From the NCBI GenBank assembly GCA_023267795.1, contig JAHFMP010000016.1, positions 1 through 10,804 on the forward strand: a DNA stretch of 10,804 nucleotides. The letters are read 5' to 3'. Each line of letters begins with the position of its first letter. Within the stretch, counting starts at the first letter, position 1. The notes beneath the pieces are model-generated. The model was not told where the DNA came from. It was given only the letters and a program-made list of their open reading frames with translations, and did not search any database. The translations under genes were made by a program, and so were the position numbers. This document shows, in pieces, positions 5,615 through 10,804 of the stretch. This DNA comes from Candidatus Woesearchaeota archaeon (GTDB taxonomy: Archaea > Nanobdellota > Nanobdellia > Woesearchaeales > DSVV01).

Positions 5615-6286
5615 TCAGGATTTTTCTATATACTCTCTCGTGACACCATCCAAGAAACCCCACAAAGAATCTCTGCCTTGCTGCACTGCTTTCATAACAG
5701 CTAATTGCCTTTCTGGAGTATTTGCGTGCTGACTAATAATATCCCACCAGACATTTGCATGCTTCACATCAAGAACGCTATGAAGTTTGAAAAATTCAGT
5801 GCCTCTCTCCTCAGAAATACCATAATTCTGTTTCAAGCCGTGCAGTTTTTTTTCTGAAATTGCAGGAATTTGTGATTCATATGCAGCTAATGCACCTGCA
5901 CCCGTTAAAAATGAAGAAGCTGACATTTTTTTGAAAGTATCAATTGCCTGCTGTGTTTCTGGCAGCGGATTTGATTGTTTTATATCTTCTCGTTTTGCAC
6001 CAATTACTTCTCCAAAGCGAAGCCAGAGTTCTGTGTGATTATTTGGACCATGCTCTTCATCATACAAATTGTCTGTAATTGCCTGCCTGATTTCAAACAC
6101 TTCACAACCAGAGTGCATCATGCTGAGAAAAACAGGAAAATTTCTTTCAAGATGATAATATTGTTCAGCGTATTTTTGCATTACAGTGATTGGCAATGTT
6201 CCTTTCTCCCACATTTGATAGAACTGATGCTTAAGCAAATGTTTTTTATCAATTTCCGTTTGTAGTTGGTTGATGAAATAATTCAT
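5615..6286 (-). CDS. CADD-like heme-oxygenase-fold diiron protein, candidate p-aminobenzoate synthase
   Basis: The 223-residue helical protein belongs to the TenA/PqqC/CADD superfamily. CADD of Chlamydia makes p-aminobenzoate from its own Tyr27, with Lys152 as amino donor and a dinuclear metal site. Using CADD numbering from memory, the ligands E81, H88, E142, H174, D178 and H181 correspond here to E77 and H84 (NLYDEEHGPNNHTELW), E137 (AYESQIP), and H169, D173 and H176 (KLHSVLDVKHANVW), with an offset of 4 rising to 5. Y27 maps to Y23 in HQFYQMW, Y141 to Y136 and K152 to K147. ATG at 6286 has an AGGTG Shine-Dalgarno. Metal-binding oxidase is well supported. p-aminobenzoate synthesis is inference; TenA-like thiaminase activity is less likely. 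Confidence 0.85.
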   Translation of the reverse strand: MNYFINQLQTEIDKKHLLKHQFYQMWEKGTLPITVMQKYAEQYYHLERNFPVFLSMMHSGCEVFEIRQAITDNLYDEEHGPNNHTELWLRFGEVIGAKREDIKQSNPLPETQQAIDTFKKMSASSFLTGAGALAAYESQIPAISEKKLHGLKQNYGISEERGTEFFKLHSVLDVKHANVWWDIISQHANTPERQLAVMKAVQQGRDSLWGFLDGVTREYIEKS

Positions 6287-6306
6287 GCGGCACCTTTATT
6301 GAGAAT

Positions 6307-6336
6307 AAAACACAGGAAGTGTTTTTGTTTATATGT
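6307..6336 (-). promoter_or_regulatory. Promoter and putative operator of the CADD-like gene
   Basis: The TATA element (ACATATAAAC on the minus strand) at 6327-6336 would start transcription near 6305. Directly between them lies a 7-5-7 inverted repeat, AAAACAC (6307-6313) and GTGTTTT (6319-6325). A protein bound there would compete with the transcription machinery. Confidence 0.45.
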
Positions 6337-6352
6337 TTGACGGTTTAAAAAT

Positions 6353-6877
6353 TCATTTGAAATCCAACAACACAACCAAAGCCTCATCAATCAACAACAC
6401 TGCTTTCTTTGCCCCTTCTTTTATTTTTTCAAGCTCTTCTGGTTTCTTTTGTACATCTGACAATTGTCCAAACAAATCCTCTTTTTCAGCCCCAAACAAA
6501 TGCTCTGGATACTCTTCCACCATTTCCATGTAATTTCCGAACTGTTCGAAGAGTTCATGGAGCTGACGTAAATTTGCAATCACAATCTTGATCCTTTCTT
6601 TTTGCGGTATCCAATTGAGAATCCGTACCATCGGCAAATTGTGATAGTCTGTATAATTCACAAGATGCTTTTTCCACAAATATAATTTTACAGCCATATC
6701 TGCACACCAATGGCAATTCTGGACAGATGCAGTATAATATCCATCAGTGTAAAGATGGATTGCTGCATTATAGCTATGCAGCACTGCTTTTTTATAGCTG
6801 TCTTCACGGACTTCTCCGATGTATTTGAGATTTTTGATTGCTGTTATTGCATGAAGTTCATAGCCATCAATGTTCAT
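6353..6877 (-). CDS. HEPN-like helical protein, function unknown
   Basis: The 174-residue, mostly helical protein resembles HEPN-domain proteins over residues 27-70. There a helix (YKKAVLHSYNAAIHLY) is followed by DGYYTASVQNCHWCADMAVKLYLWKK, the usual pattern of 'growing cell' then 'A..CA..A.K'. The RNase motif R-x4-6-H of HEPN toxins is not found; the nearest is RQLH (104-107). The second half is amphipathic with an acidic middle (EKEDLFGQLSDVQKKPEELE). The ATG at 6877 is preferred; a TTG at 6895 would add six residues, and neither has a Shine-Dalgarno. It follows the 71-residue gene by 26 bp and is probably cotranscribed with it. The HEPN assignment is tentative. Confidence 0.7.
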   Translation of the reverse strand: MNIDGYELHAITAIKNLKYIGEVREDSYKKAVLHSYNAAIHLYTDGYYTASVQNCHWCADMAVKLYLWKKHLVNYTDYHNLPMVRILNWIPQKERIKIVIANLRQLHELFEQFGNYMEMVEEYPEHLFGAEKEDLFGQLSDVQKKPEELEKIKEGAKKAVLLIDEALVVLLDFK

Positions 6878-6903
6878 AACAACGAAGAAATACAACGCTG
6901 TTT

Positions 6904-7119
6904 TTATTGTTTCACTTTTCTATCATATTCTGCAAATGCCTGCCCAATCTCTAAATTGAACTCTACAACTTCAATATAATATTTATGAGTTCCATTATCA
7001 TGGCGCTTTGCTTTATCAACAATTCGCTGCGCTGCCTCAAGCTCTCCATTGTCTACATAGTCACGTGCTACATCCAAAAGAGCATTCACATCTTCCAACA
7101 TGTTTTCCAATTCTTCCAT
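6904..7119 (-). CDS. Small acidic helical protein upstream of the HEPN-like gene
   Basis: I do not recognise this 71-residue protein. It looks like two or three helices: MEELENMLEDVNALLDVARDY, then a TPR-like hairpin with GELEAAQRIVDKAKRHDN (about 25-42), and a last helix VVEFNLEIGQAFAEYDRK. No catalytic motif is visible. The ATG at 7119 was chosen because GAGGTGGAT, an excellent Shine-Dalgarno, stands just before it; the ATG at 7134 would lie within or before that site. It is the first gene of a two-gene unit with the HEPN-like protein. A helical partner or regulator is possible, but no partner family is recognised. Confidence 0.65.
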   Translation of the reverse strand: MEELENMLEDVNALLDVARDYVDNGELEAAQRIVDKAKRHDNGTHKYYIEVVEFNLEIGQAFAEYDRKVKQ

Positions 7120-7222
7120 TTTTATCCACCTCATATTTTTTATATTCTTTTAGAGAACAAACAACTTAAGAAAGCTATTGCAGAAATTTTTGAAGAATTT
7201 TCCAAAATACAAAAAGATTTTT

Positions 7223-7278
7223 CATATTTTTCATTGTTTTTGAAAATATGCTCTGTTTTTTTTCACAAATTTTATATA
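7223..7278 (+). promoter_or_regulatory. Promoter region of the DUF1858-IscA gene
   Basis: TTTATATA (7271-7278) is a consensus TATA box, with a predicted start near 7301 and Shine-Dalgarno GAGGAG at 7316-7321. Upstream, CATATTTTTCA (7223-7233) and TGAAAATATG (7241-7250) form an inverted repeat with one bulged T, about 20 bp before the TATA box. This could be a regulator site, but AT-richness makes chance plausible. Confidence 0.5.
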
Positions 7279-7326
7279 TCATTTGTTCTTTTGTTCCTTA
7301 TATTCTCACAACATTGAGGAGATTTT

Positions 7327-7938
7327 ATGTCAGAAACAATACACGAAGTTGAACAGCGATTAAGACGCGAACACACAATAGGAGATGTTTTACAAGAATA
7401 TCCAGATGCTGCACCATTATTGACTGAAAAAGGAATCCACTGTGTAGGATGCCATGTTTCACCATTTGAAACACTTGAAGAAGGATTTCGAAGTCACGGC
7501 ATGAGTGAGGAGGAAATTGATGCAGTTCTTTCAGATGTCAATGAAAAGCTTGATGCTACACTGAAAAATAAACCAGCTCATGCTCCTACTGTTTGCTCTG
7601 GAGATCCTTCTCTTGAAGTAAGTTGCGGCGCTGTTGAAAAGGTCATTGAACTTATGAGAAAGGAAAATAAAGATACCACAAAAACAGCATTGCGCATTGC
7701 TGTCCTGCCTGGTGGCTGTTCTGGCATGACATATGATTTTTCTTTTGACACAGAAGGGAAACAGGAAAATGACAAAGTCATTGAAAAAGACGGTTTAACT
7801 GTTCTTGTTGATAATAAAAGTTTAGAAATATTAGATGGTTCACGCATCGATTATATGGAAACACTTCATGGTGCTGGTTTTGTCGTGAAGAATCCACAGG
7901 CAAAAGGCGGCTGTGGATGTGGAAAGAGTTTTAATTAA
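7327..7938 (+). CDS. DUF1858 domain fused to an A-type iron-sulfur carrier (IscA/SufA/HesB)
   Basis: The 203-residue protein joins two domains. Residues about 14-75 are DUF1858, with the conserved GIHCVGCHVSPFETLEEG (C39, C42) and the following HGMSEEEIDAVL helix. Residues about 100-203 are an A-type Fe-S carrier: ALRIAVLPGGCSGMTYDFSF, LDGSRIDYMETLHGAGF and KGGCGCGKSF. The three cluster cysteines C131, C196 and C198 match E. coli IscA C35, C99 and C101 in order and approximate spacing. Two additional cysteines, C90 and C100, lie in the linker. A-type carriers accept and deliver Fe-S clusters; the DUF1858 part may bind a cluster or act as a thiol switch. The start at ATG 7327 has a strong GAGGAG site. 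The flavin reductase downstream is a candidate electron donor. Confidence 0.93.
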   Translation: MSETIHEVEQRLRREHTIGDVLQEYPDAAPLLTEKGIHCVGCHVSPFETLEEGFRSHGMSEEEIDAVLSDVNEKLDATLKNKPAHAPTVCSGDPSLEVSCGAVEKVIELMRKENKDTTKTALRIAVLPGGCSGMTYDFSFDTEGKQENDKVIEKDGLTVLVDNKSLEILDGSRIDYMETLHGAGFVVKNPQAKGGCGCGKSFN

Positions 7939-7952
7939 ATCTTTGTGATATA

Positions 7953-8035
7953 GAGAATTTTGAATAACCCCTCAAATTGTCAAAATTCTCAATAGATGCC
8001 TTCGAATAAAACTTCCAAAATCGAGGTTATTCAAA
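7953..8035. repeat. Competing inverted repeats between the Fe-S carrier and flavin reductase genes
   Basis: The 154-bp interval contains two perfect 11-bp inverted repeats. GAGAATTTTGA (7953-7963) pairs with TCAAAATTCTC (7980-7990). TTTGAATAACC (7959-7969) pairs with GGTTATTCAAA (8025-8035). The left arms overlap by five bases (7959-7963), so an RNA could form only one full stem at a time. This resembles a switch or attenuator, though DNA operator sites are also possible. Confidence 0.6.
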
Positions 8036-8041
8036 GTCATC

Positions 8042-8070
8042 TATAAAATATTCCATAAACTTTTTAATTT
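8042..8070 (+). promoter_or_regulatory. Promoter candidates of the flavin reductase
   Basis: TATAAAATA (8042-8050) would start transcription near 8072, giving a 20-nt leader without a Shine-Dalgarno. The TTTTTAATTT stretch (8061-8070) is about 27 bp before the ATG and would give a leaderless transcript. I cannot choose between them. Confidence 0.4.
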
Positions 8071-8092
8071 AACAGTTGTTTCTCTTCTCTGA

Positions 8093-8812
8093 ATGGTATT
8101 GCAAAAATATACAACAACTATCACACACATTGAAACACTTAATGACCACGTCAAGTTGTTCAAACTGCAATTTCCTGAAGGAAAACAATTCCATTTTATT
8201 GCTGGACAATTTGTGATTCTCAACATGATTGATTTTGAGAAAAAGCAGCAGCGACGCTCTTATTCTATTGCCTCTTCTCCAATCCATAGTGATTATATCG
8301 AACTTTGTGTTAAGATTTTGCCTGATGGAAAAGTCAGCAGCTGCCTGGATACACTGCCTGTTGGTTCACATGTAGAGCTTGATGGCCCGTATGGAAAATT
8401 TGTTGTAGACAAAGAACAGGATAAAGAATTGATTTTTATAGGCACAGGTGTCGGTATTGCACCATTGCGAGGCATGCTCTTTGATCTTTTTGAAAAAGGC
8501 CATAAAGCTCCTGTCTGGCTCTTTTTTGGATTTAGGTATGAAAATGATTTTTTGTTTAAAGAAGAATTGAGTGCATTGGAAGAACAATATCATAATTTTC
8601 ATTTTCTCCCTGTTCTCAGCAGGCCCGGGGAAACAGCTGCACCAGACCTTGATACAGGCCATGTAACAGGCATCATTCCTCTTTATATTAAAAACCCTGC
8701 AAACAAAATAGCATTTATTTGTGGATCATTACCAATGGTAAAAGATGTTGTTGTGTGTTTAGAAGGAATTGGCATGACAAAAGAACAAATTAAGACTGAT
8801 GCGTGGGGTTAG
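8093..8812 (+). CDS. FNR-superfamily flavin reductase (NAD(P)H oxidoreductase)
   Basis: The 239-residue cytoplasmic protein couples NAD(P)H to FAD. It has the FAD-binding R-x-Y-S motif R55-S-Y-S58, a GKVSSCLDTLPVGSHVELDG block (79-98) with GPYGKF following, and the NAD(P)-binding FIGTGVGIAPLRGML (about 115-129). ICGSLPMV (209-216) is the nicotinamide-side Cys-Gly motif. There is no C-terminal 2Fe-2S ferredoxin domain, so electrons probably pass to a separate partner. It resembles dihydroorotate-dehydrogenase electron-transfer or ferredoxin-NADP reductase type enzymes; I cannot say which. The start ATG has no Shine-Dalgarno, consistent with a leaderless or short-leader mRNA. It lies downstream of the IscA-fusion gene on the same strand, and the two may be functionally paired. 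Confidence 0.92.
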   Translation: MVLQKYTTTITHIETLNDHVKLFKLQFPEGKQFHFIAGQFVILNMIDFEKKQQRRSYSIASSPIHSDYIELCVKILPDGKVSSCLDTLPVGSHVELDGPYGKFVVDKEQDKELIFIGTGVGIAPLRGMLFDLFEKGHKAPVWLFFGFRYENDFLFKEELSALEEQYHNFHFLPVLSRPGETAAPDLDTGHVTGIIPLYIKNPANKIAFICGSLPMVKDVVVCLEGIGMTKEQIKTDAWG

Positions 8813-8821
8813 CAAAATATA

Positions 8822-9361
8822 TTATTGCTCTTGCATATATCTTCTTAAAATAGGAACATATCTGTTTTTCCAGCGGTCATCTTGCCTTAAGAAGGAAATA
8901 ACTCTTTTTTCAATACTCCACGAATCATCTTTTCTCGTTTCTCTCATTCTTTTTTGATTCGCAAGGAGAAGTAAATTATAAACATGATTTTTTCTTGCAT
9001 TCTGCAAAATTTCTGTTACAATCTTCACTGAATTATCTTCTAAGCAATCTGCATAGTGTGCAACTGCATCTGCAACATACAATCTAAAAAAATCAATTGC
9101 AAGAGATCTGACAATACCTGGCATTGCAATTGTTACTCCTATATCTCTTCTTACAGGATCATAAAATCTTTCAGGTGTTGCTGCAATCATTTCAGTAAGA
9201 ATATCCCCTGCATTTCTTCGTAATGGGATTACTCTTCTATCATAGACACCTGGAAACTGTTCTAAAACAAAATCATATGTTGGTTGAGCATTTCTATAAT
9301 ATTTACTACTTCGAGACTCATTTCTTATTTGAGATGCAATATCCAATACAATTACAGCCAT
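8822..9361 (-). CDS. Unrecognised basic helical protein
   Basis: I do not recognise this 179-residue protein. It looks fully helical and soluble, with many Arg and Lys: YRNAQPTYDFVLEQFPGVYD, RRVIPLRRNAGD, a possible amphipathic stretch LAIDFFRLYVADAVAHYADC (88-107), a helix NARKNHVYNLLLLANQKR, and a basic Arg-rich C-terminus (RQDDRWKNRYVPILRRYMQEQ region). No signal peptide or catalytic motif is seen. The first codon ATG 9361 lacks a Shine-Dalgarno; TTTTAAAA about 28 bp upstream fits a leaderless start. It is convergent with the flavin reductase (9 bp between stops) and divergent from the surface-protein gene. The long uninterrupted frame and neat packing between genes support it as real. Confidence 0.72.
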   Translation of the reverse strand: MAVIVLDIASQIRNESRSSKYYRNAQPTYDFVLEQFPGVYDRRVIPLRRNAGDILTEMIAATPERFYDPVRRDIGVTIAMPGIVRSLAIDFFRLYVADAVAHYADCLEDNSVKIVTEILQNARKNHVYNLLLLANQKRMRETRKDDSWSIEKRVISFLRQDDRWKNRYVPILRRYMQEQ

Positions 9362-9385
9362 AGAATCTTGAGAACTTTATATCTC

Positions 9386-9393
9386 TTTTAAAA
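9386..9393 (-). promoter_or_regulatory. TATA-box candidate for the 179-residue protein
   Basis: TTTTAAAA is centred about 28 bp before the ATG at 9361. The sequence is symmetric, so orientation rests on context only. Confidence 0.4.
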
Positions 9394-9461
9394 TATTTTG
9401 ATGCACTCTTTCACATGTTAACCAATTTCGGTACTATACAGTGCTTTTTTAATACAAAACA

Positions 9462-9469
9462 TTTATATA
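9462..9469 (+). promoter_or_regulatory. TATA box for the surface-protein gene
   Basis: TTTATATA matches the consensus. Transcription would start near 9492, just before the first arm of the leader hairpins, giving a leader of about 124 nt. Confidence 0.6.
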
Positions 9470-9496
9470 TGATTTTTTAAAGAAATATACTAATAT

Positions 9497-9586
9497 CGTG
9501 AATTGCGTTAATGGGTTGAGAGATTTGAGGCAATTCACGAGATTGAGAATTACGCCAAATGTAAAATAAATAACGCAATTCTCAAT
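9497..9586 (+). promoter_or_regulatory. Leader with two mutually exclusive folds
   Basis: Fold A has two 10-bp perfect stems: CGTGAATTGC (9497-9506) with GCAATTCACG (9530-9539), and ATTGAGAATT (9542-9551) with AATTCTCAAT (9577-9586). Fold B has an 11-bp perfect stem, GAATTGCGTTA (9500-9510) with TAACGCAATTC (9571-9581), enclosing GGCAATTC (9529-9536) paired with GAATT-AC-GCC (9547-9556). All arms of B reuse bases of A, so only one set can form. The Shine-Dalgarno GAGGTGA at 9606-9612 is just downstream. No known riboswitch class is recognised. Confidence 0.6.
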
Positions 9587-9615
9587 AAGAGCAGAAATAA
9601 GAAAAGAGGTGAAGC

Positions 9616-10804
9616 ATGAGAAATAGAAATACTGTTCTTCTTATTTGGTTGCTGTGCTCATTTATTATCATCAGCAGTGTTCATGCACAGGATTATCTTG
9701 CATTACAGGGAAGTTCAACAGGCACAACGTCTGGCAATGTTGTTGCAGAGATTTGGGGTGCTGCATCTGGTGGTACATTGCTATATAATTCTTCAACTGA
9801 TTTTTATAACTCTCTTAGCAGTGGAAGATATGACATACTTTTAGGAAATGGTTCTCAGTCATTAAGCCTTAATTTTAGCGGAACATATTATCTCAATCTT
9901 TATATCAATGGATACGACATTAATTTTAATAACTCAGACAGGCAGGTATTCCAAAGTCCTGTAGGAAACATCACAGTAGATGACCCTATTAAAACAACAA
10001 GCACGAGTGTTTTTGCGTTGAACATTAACGATCGCTTTAATATTAGCGGTGCATTAGGAGATACACAAATAGGTGGTAAAGTAAACATTTCAGATGACTT
10101 GATTATTCGTAATTTCTTTAACATTACAACAACAACAAGTACAGTTCGTACAAATGGAACAATGACTATTTTGAACAGTGATGTAGATGATGCATTGAAC
10201 GTCACAGGAGGAGCATTTTTGGGAGGCAACACTGTCTTCAATAATTTCTTTAACATTACAACAACAACGAGTACAGTTCGTACAAATGGAACTGTAACTA
10301 TTTTGAACACTGATACAGACGATGCGTTGAATGTAACTGGTGGGGCGTTTTTTGGAGATGGCACTGTTTTCAACAATTTTTTTAACATATCATCAACAAC
10401 GAGTGCAGTTATTACAAATGGAACAGTAAATATTTTGAACACTGATACAGACGATGCGTTGAATGTAAGTGGAGGCGTCACACTAGCAAGTACTGCACTA
10501 ACGCCAGTTAAAATTAGTAGTACAGGTGCAATCACATCAGCAGTTAAATTCACCAATAATGATGCAGATGATGCAGTCAACATCAGTGCAGGTGTCTTTA
10601 TTGCCGGAAGTGTCGGTATCAGGAACTTTTTAAACATAACATCAGTAGCTAGTACAATTCGCACAAATGGGACACTTACTATTGTAAATAGTGATACAGA
10701 CGATGCGTTGAATGTAACTGGTGGGGCGTTTTTTGGAGATGGCACTGTTTTCAACAATTTTTTTAACATATCATCAACAACGAGTACAGTATCAACAAAT
10801 GGGA
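9616..10804 (+). CDS. Secreted repeat-rich surface protein, probably N-glycosylated; 3' end beyond window
   Basis: Reading from ATG 9616 (Shine-Dalgarno GAGGTGA) gives 396 residues with no stop. The signal peptide has a basic start (MRNRN), a hydrophobic core (about 7-21) and a likely cut after VHA24. Residues about 25-115 form a beta-rich domain (QDYLALQGSSTGTTSG...). From about residue 166 there are 44-residue repeats beginning NFFNIT/NFFNIS, then TNGT, TILN, DTDDALNVTGGAFFGDGTVF. By my count, 21 N-x-S/T sequons occur in the visible part. Similar repeat architectures occur in large cell-surface or tail-fibre-like proteins; I cannot name a family. It is probably exported and exposed. The anchor, if any, is downstream. 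Confidence 0.85.
   Translation, partial: MRNRNTVLLIWLLCSFIIISSVHAQDYLALQGSSTGTTSGNVVAEIWGAASGGTLLYNSSTDFYNSLSSGRYDILLGNGSQSLSLNFSGTYYLNLYINGYDINFNNSDRQVFQSPVGNITVDDPIKTTSTSVFALNINDRFNISGALGDTQIGGKVNISDDLIIRNFFNITTTTSTVRTNGTMTILNSDVDDALNVTGGAFLGGNTVFNNFFNITTTTSTVRTNGTVTILNTDTDDALNVTGGAFFGDGTVFNNFFNISSTTSAVITNGTVNILNTDTDDALNVSGGVTLASTALTPVKISSTGAITSAVKFTNNDADDAVNISAGVFIAGSVGIRNFLNITSVASTIRTNGTLTIVNSDTDDALNVTGGAFFGDGTVFNNFFNISSTTSTVSTNG
10311..10404 (+). repeat. First copy of an exact 94-bp duplication
   Basis: This stretch is identical to 10692-10785, an offset of 381 bp (127 codons, in frame). The flanks differ at both ends (C/G before, G/A after). Other repeat copies are diverged, so this pair was made or homogenised recently. 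Confidence 0.85.
10692..10785 (+). repeat. Second copy of an exact 94-bp duplication
   Basis: Identical to 10311-10404. A third partial match of 26 bases begins at 10443. The identity extends through codon third positions, which argues for recent gene conversion or duplication rather than protein-level selection. Confidence 0.85.

Larger units (their letters stand above)
10111..10804 (+). repeat. 132-bp (44-residue) tandem coding repeats
   Basis: The NFFNI codons start at 10111, 10243, 10375, 10624 and 10756. Steps are 132 bp except for 249 bp (83 residues) between the third and fourth, which contains a degenerate unit (TGAITSAVKFTNNDADDAVNIS in part) shortened to 39 residues. Sequons sit at fixed offsets in the full units: NIT/NIS, +11 NGT, +15 NVT/NVS. 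Confidence 0.85.

Noticed and set aside
5615..6286. Thiaminase II/TenA assignment
   Set aside because: The six metal-ligand positions and the Tyr/Lys pair fit the CADD branch, and I see no TenA-like catalytic cysteine at the expected place.
6353..7119. HEPN-MNT toxin-antitoxin system
   Set aside because: The HEPN RNase motif is missing and the partner lacks the GSxxxGxxxxxSDxD nucleotidyltransferase motif.
9402..9445. GCACT...AGTGC inverted pair upstream of the surface-protein TATA box
   Set aside because: Only five bases per arm with a long spacer; chance occurrence is likely.
9900..10769. Long 289-residue open frame on the minus strand
   Set aside because: It is the shadow of the repeated coding sequence on the plus strand. 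Its own translation is a low-complexity repeat without a promoter or ribosome-binding site, while the plus frame has a signal peptide, Shine-Dalgarno and TATA box.
10111..10804. CRISPR-like periodic repeats
   Set aside because: Units are 132 bp, in frame, diverged at the codon level and without spacers; they encode protein repeats.

Overview
The window is AT-rich archaeal DNA. A ribosomal cluster on the minus strand (L7Ae, S28e, L24e, nucleoside diphosphate kinase) is followed by an archaeal-type EF-2. Most genes are preceded by archaeal TATA boxes of the TTTATATA or TTTAAAAA type. Start sites are either leaderless or carry a GGAGG/GAGGTGA Shine-Dalgarno. Short genes, tight spacing, a lipoprotein, a SemiSWEET and a large sequon-rich repeat protein would fit a DPANN archaeon such as a Woesearchaeota or Pacearchaeota relative. 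That placement is inference; only Archaea is well supported.

Layout. 1-3324: translation operon on the minus strand, transcribed from a promoter near 3350 through a structured leader. EF-2 is cut by the window edge just before its diphthamide loop. 3372-3741: a DUF357 gene, divergent from the operon. 3738-4454: a minus-strand secreted lipoprotein alpha/beta hydrolase, divergent from a three-helix membrane protein (4583-5008). 5009-5299: no gene, but a 125-bp nested palindrome. 5300-5560: a SemiSWEET sugar-transporter half. 5615-6286: a heme-oxygenase-like diiron protein in which every CADD landmark residue appears present; CADD is the self-sacrificing p-aminobenzoate synthase of Chlamydia. 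6353-7119: a small helical protein followed by a HEPN-like protein. 7327-8812: a DUF1858-IscA fusion (iron-sulfur carrier) and a flavin reductase of the FNR superfamily, separated by an intergenic region with competing hairpins. 8822-9361: an unrecognised basic protein. 9616-10804: the N-terminal part of a secreted surface protein with 44-residue repeats.

How the parts may work together. The ribosomal operon is housekeeping. The DUF1858-IscA fusion and the flavin reductase could form an electron-transfer and Fe-S delivery pair. The CADD-like enzyme may make p-aminobenzoate for folate or methanopterin-type cofactors where the normal pab route is absent. The surface protein appears to be under an elaborate leader that can fold in two mutually exclusive ways. 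Long inverted repeats recur between genes (1757-1795, 5078-5202, 7953-8035, 9497-9586). Two of these regions share the 11-mer AATTCTCAATA, hinting at a common regulatory or processing signal. No tRNA, rRNA, CRISPR array or transposase was seen.
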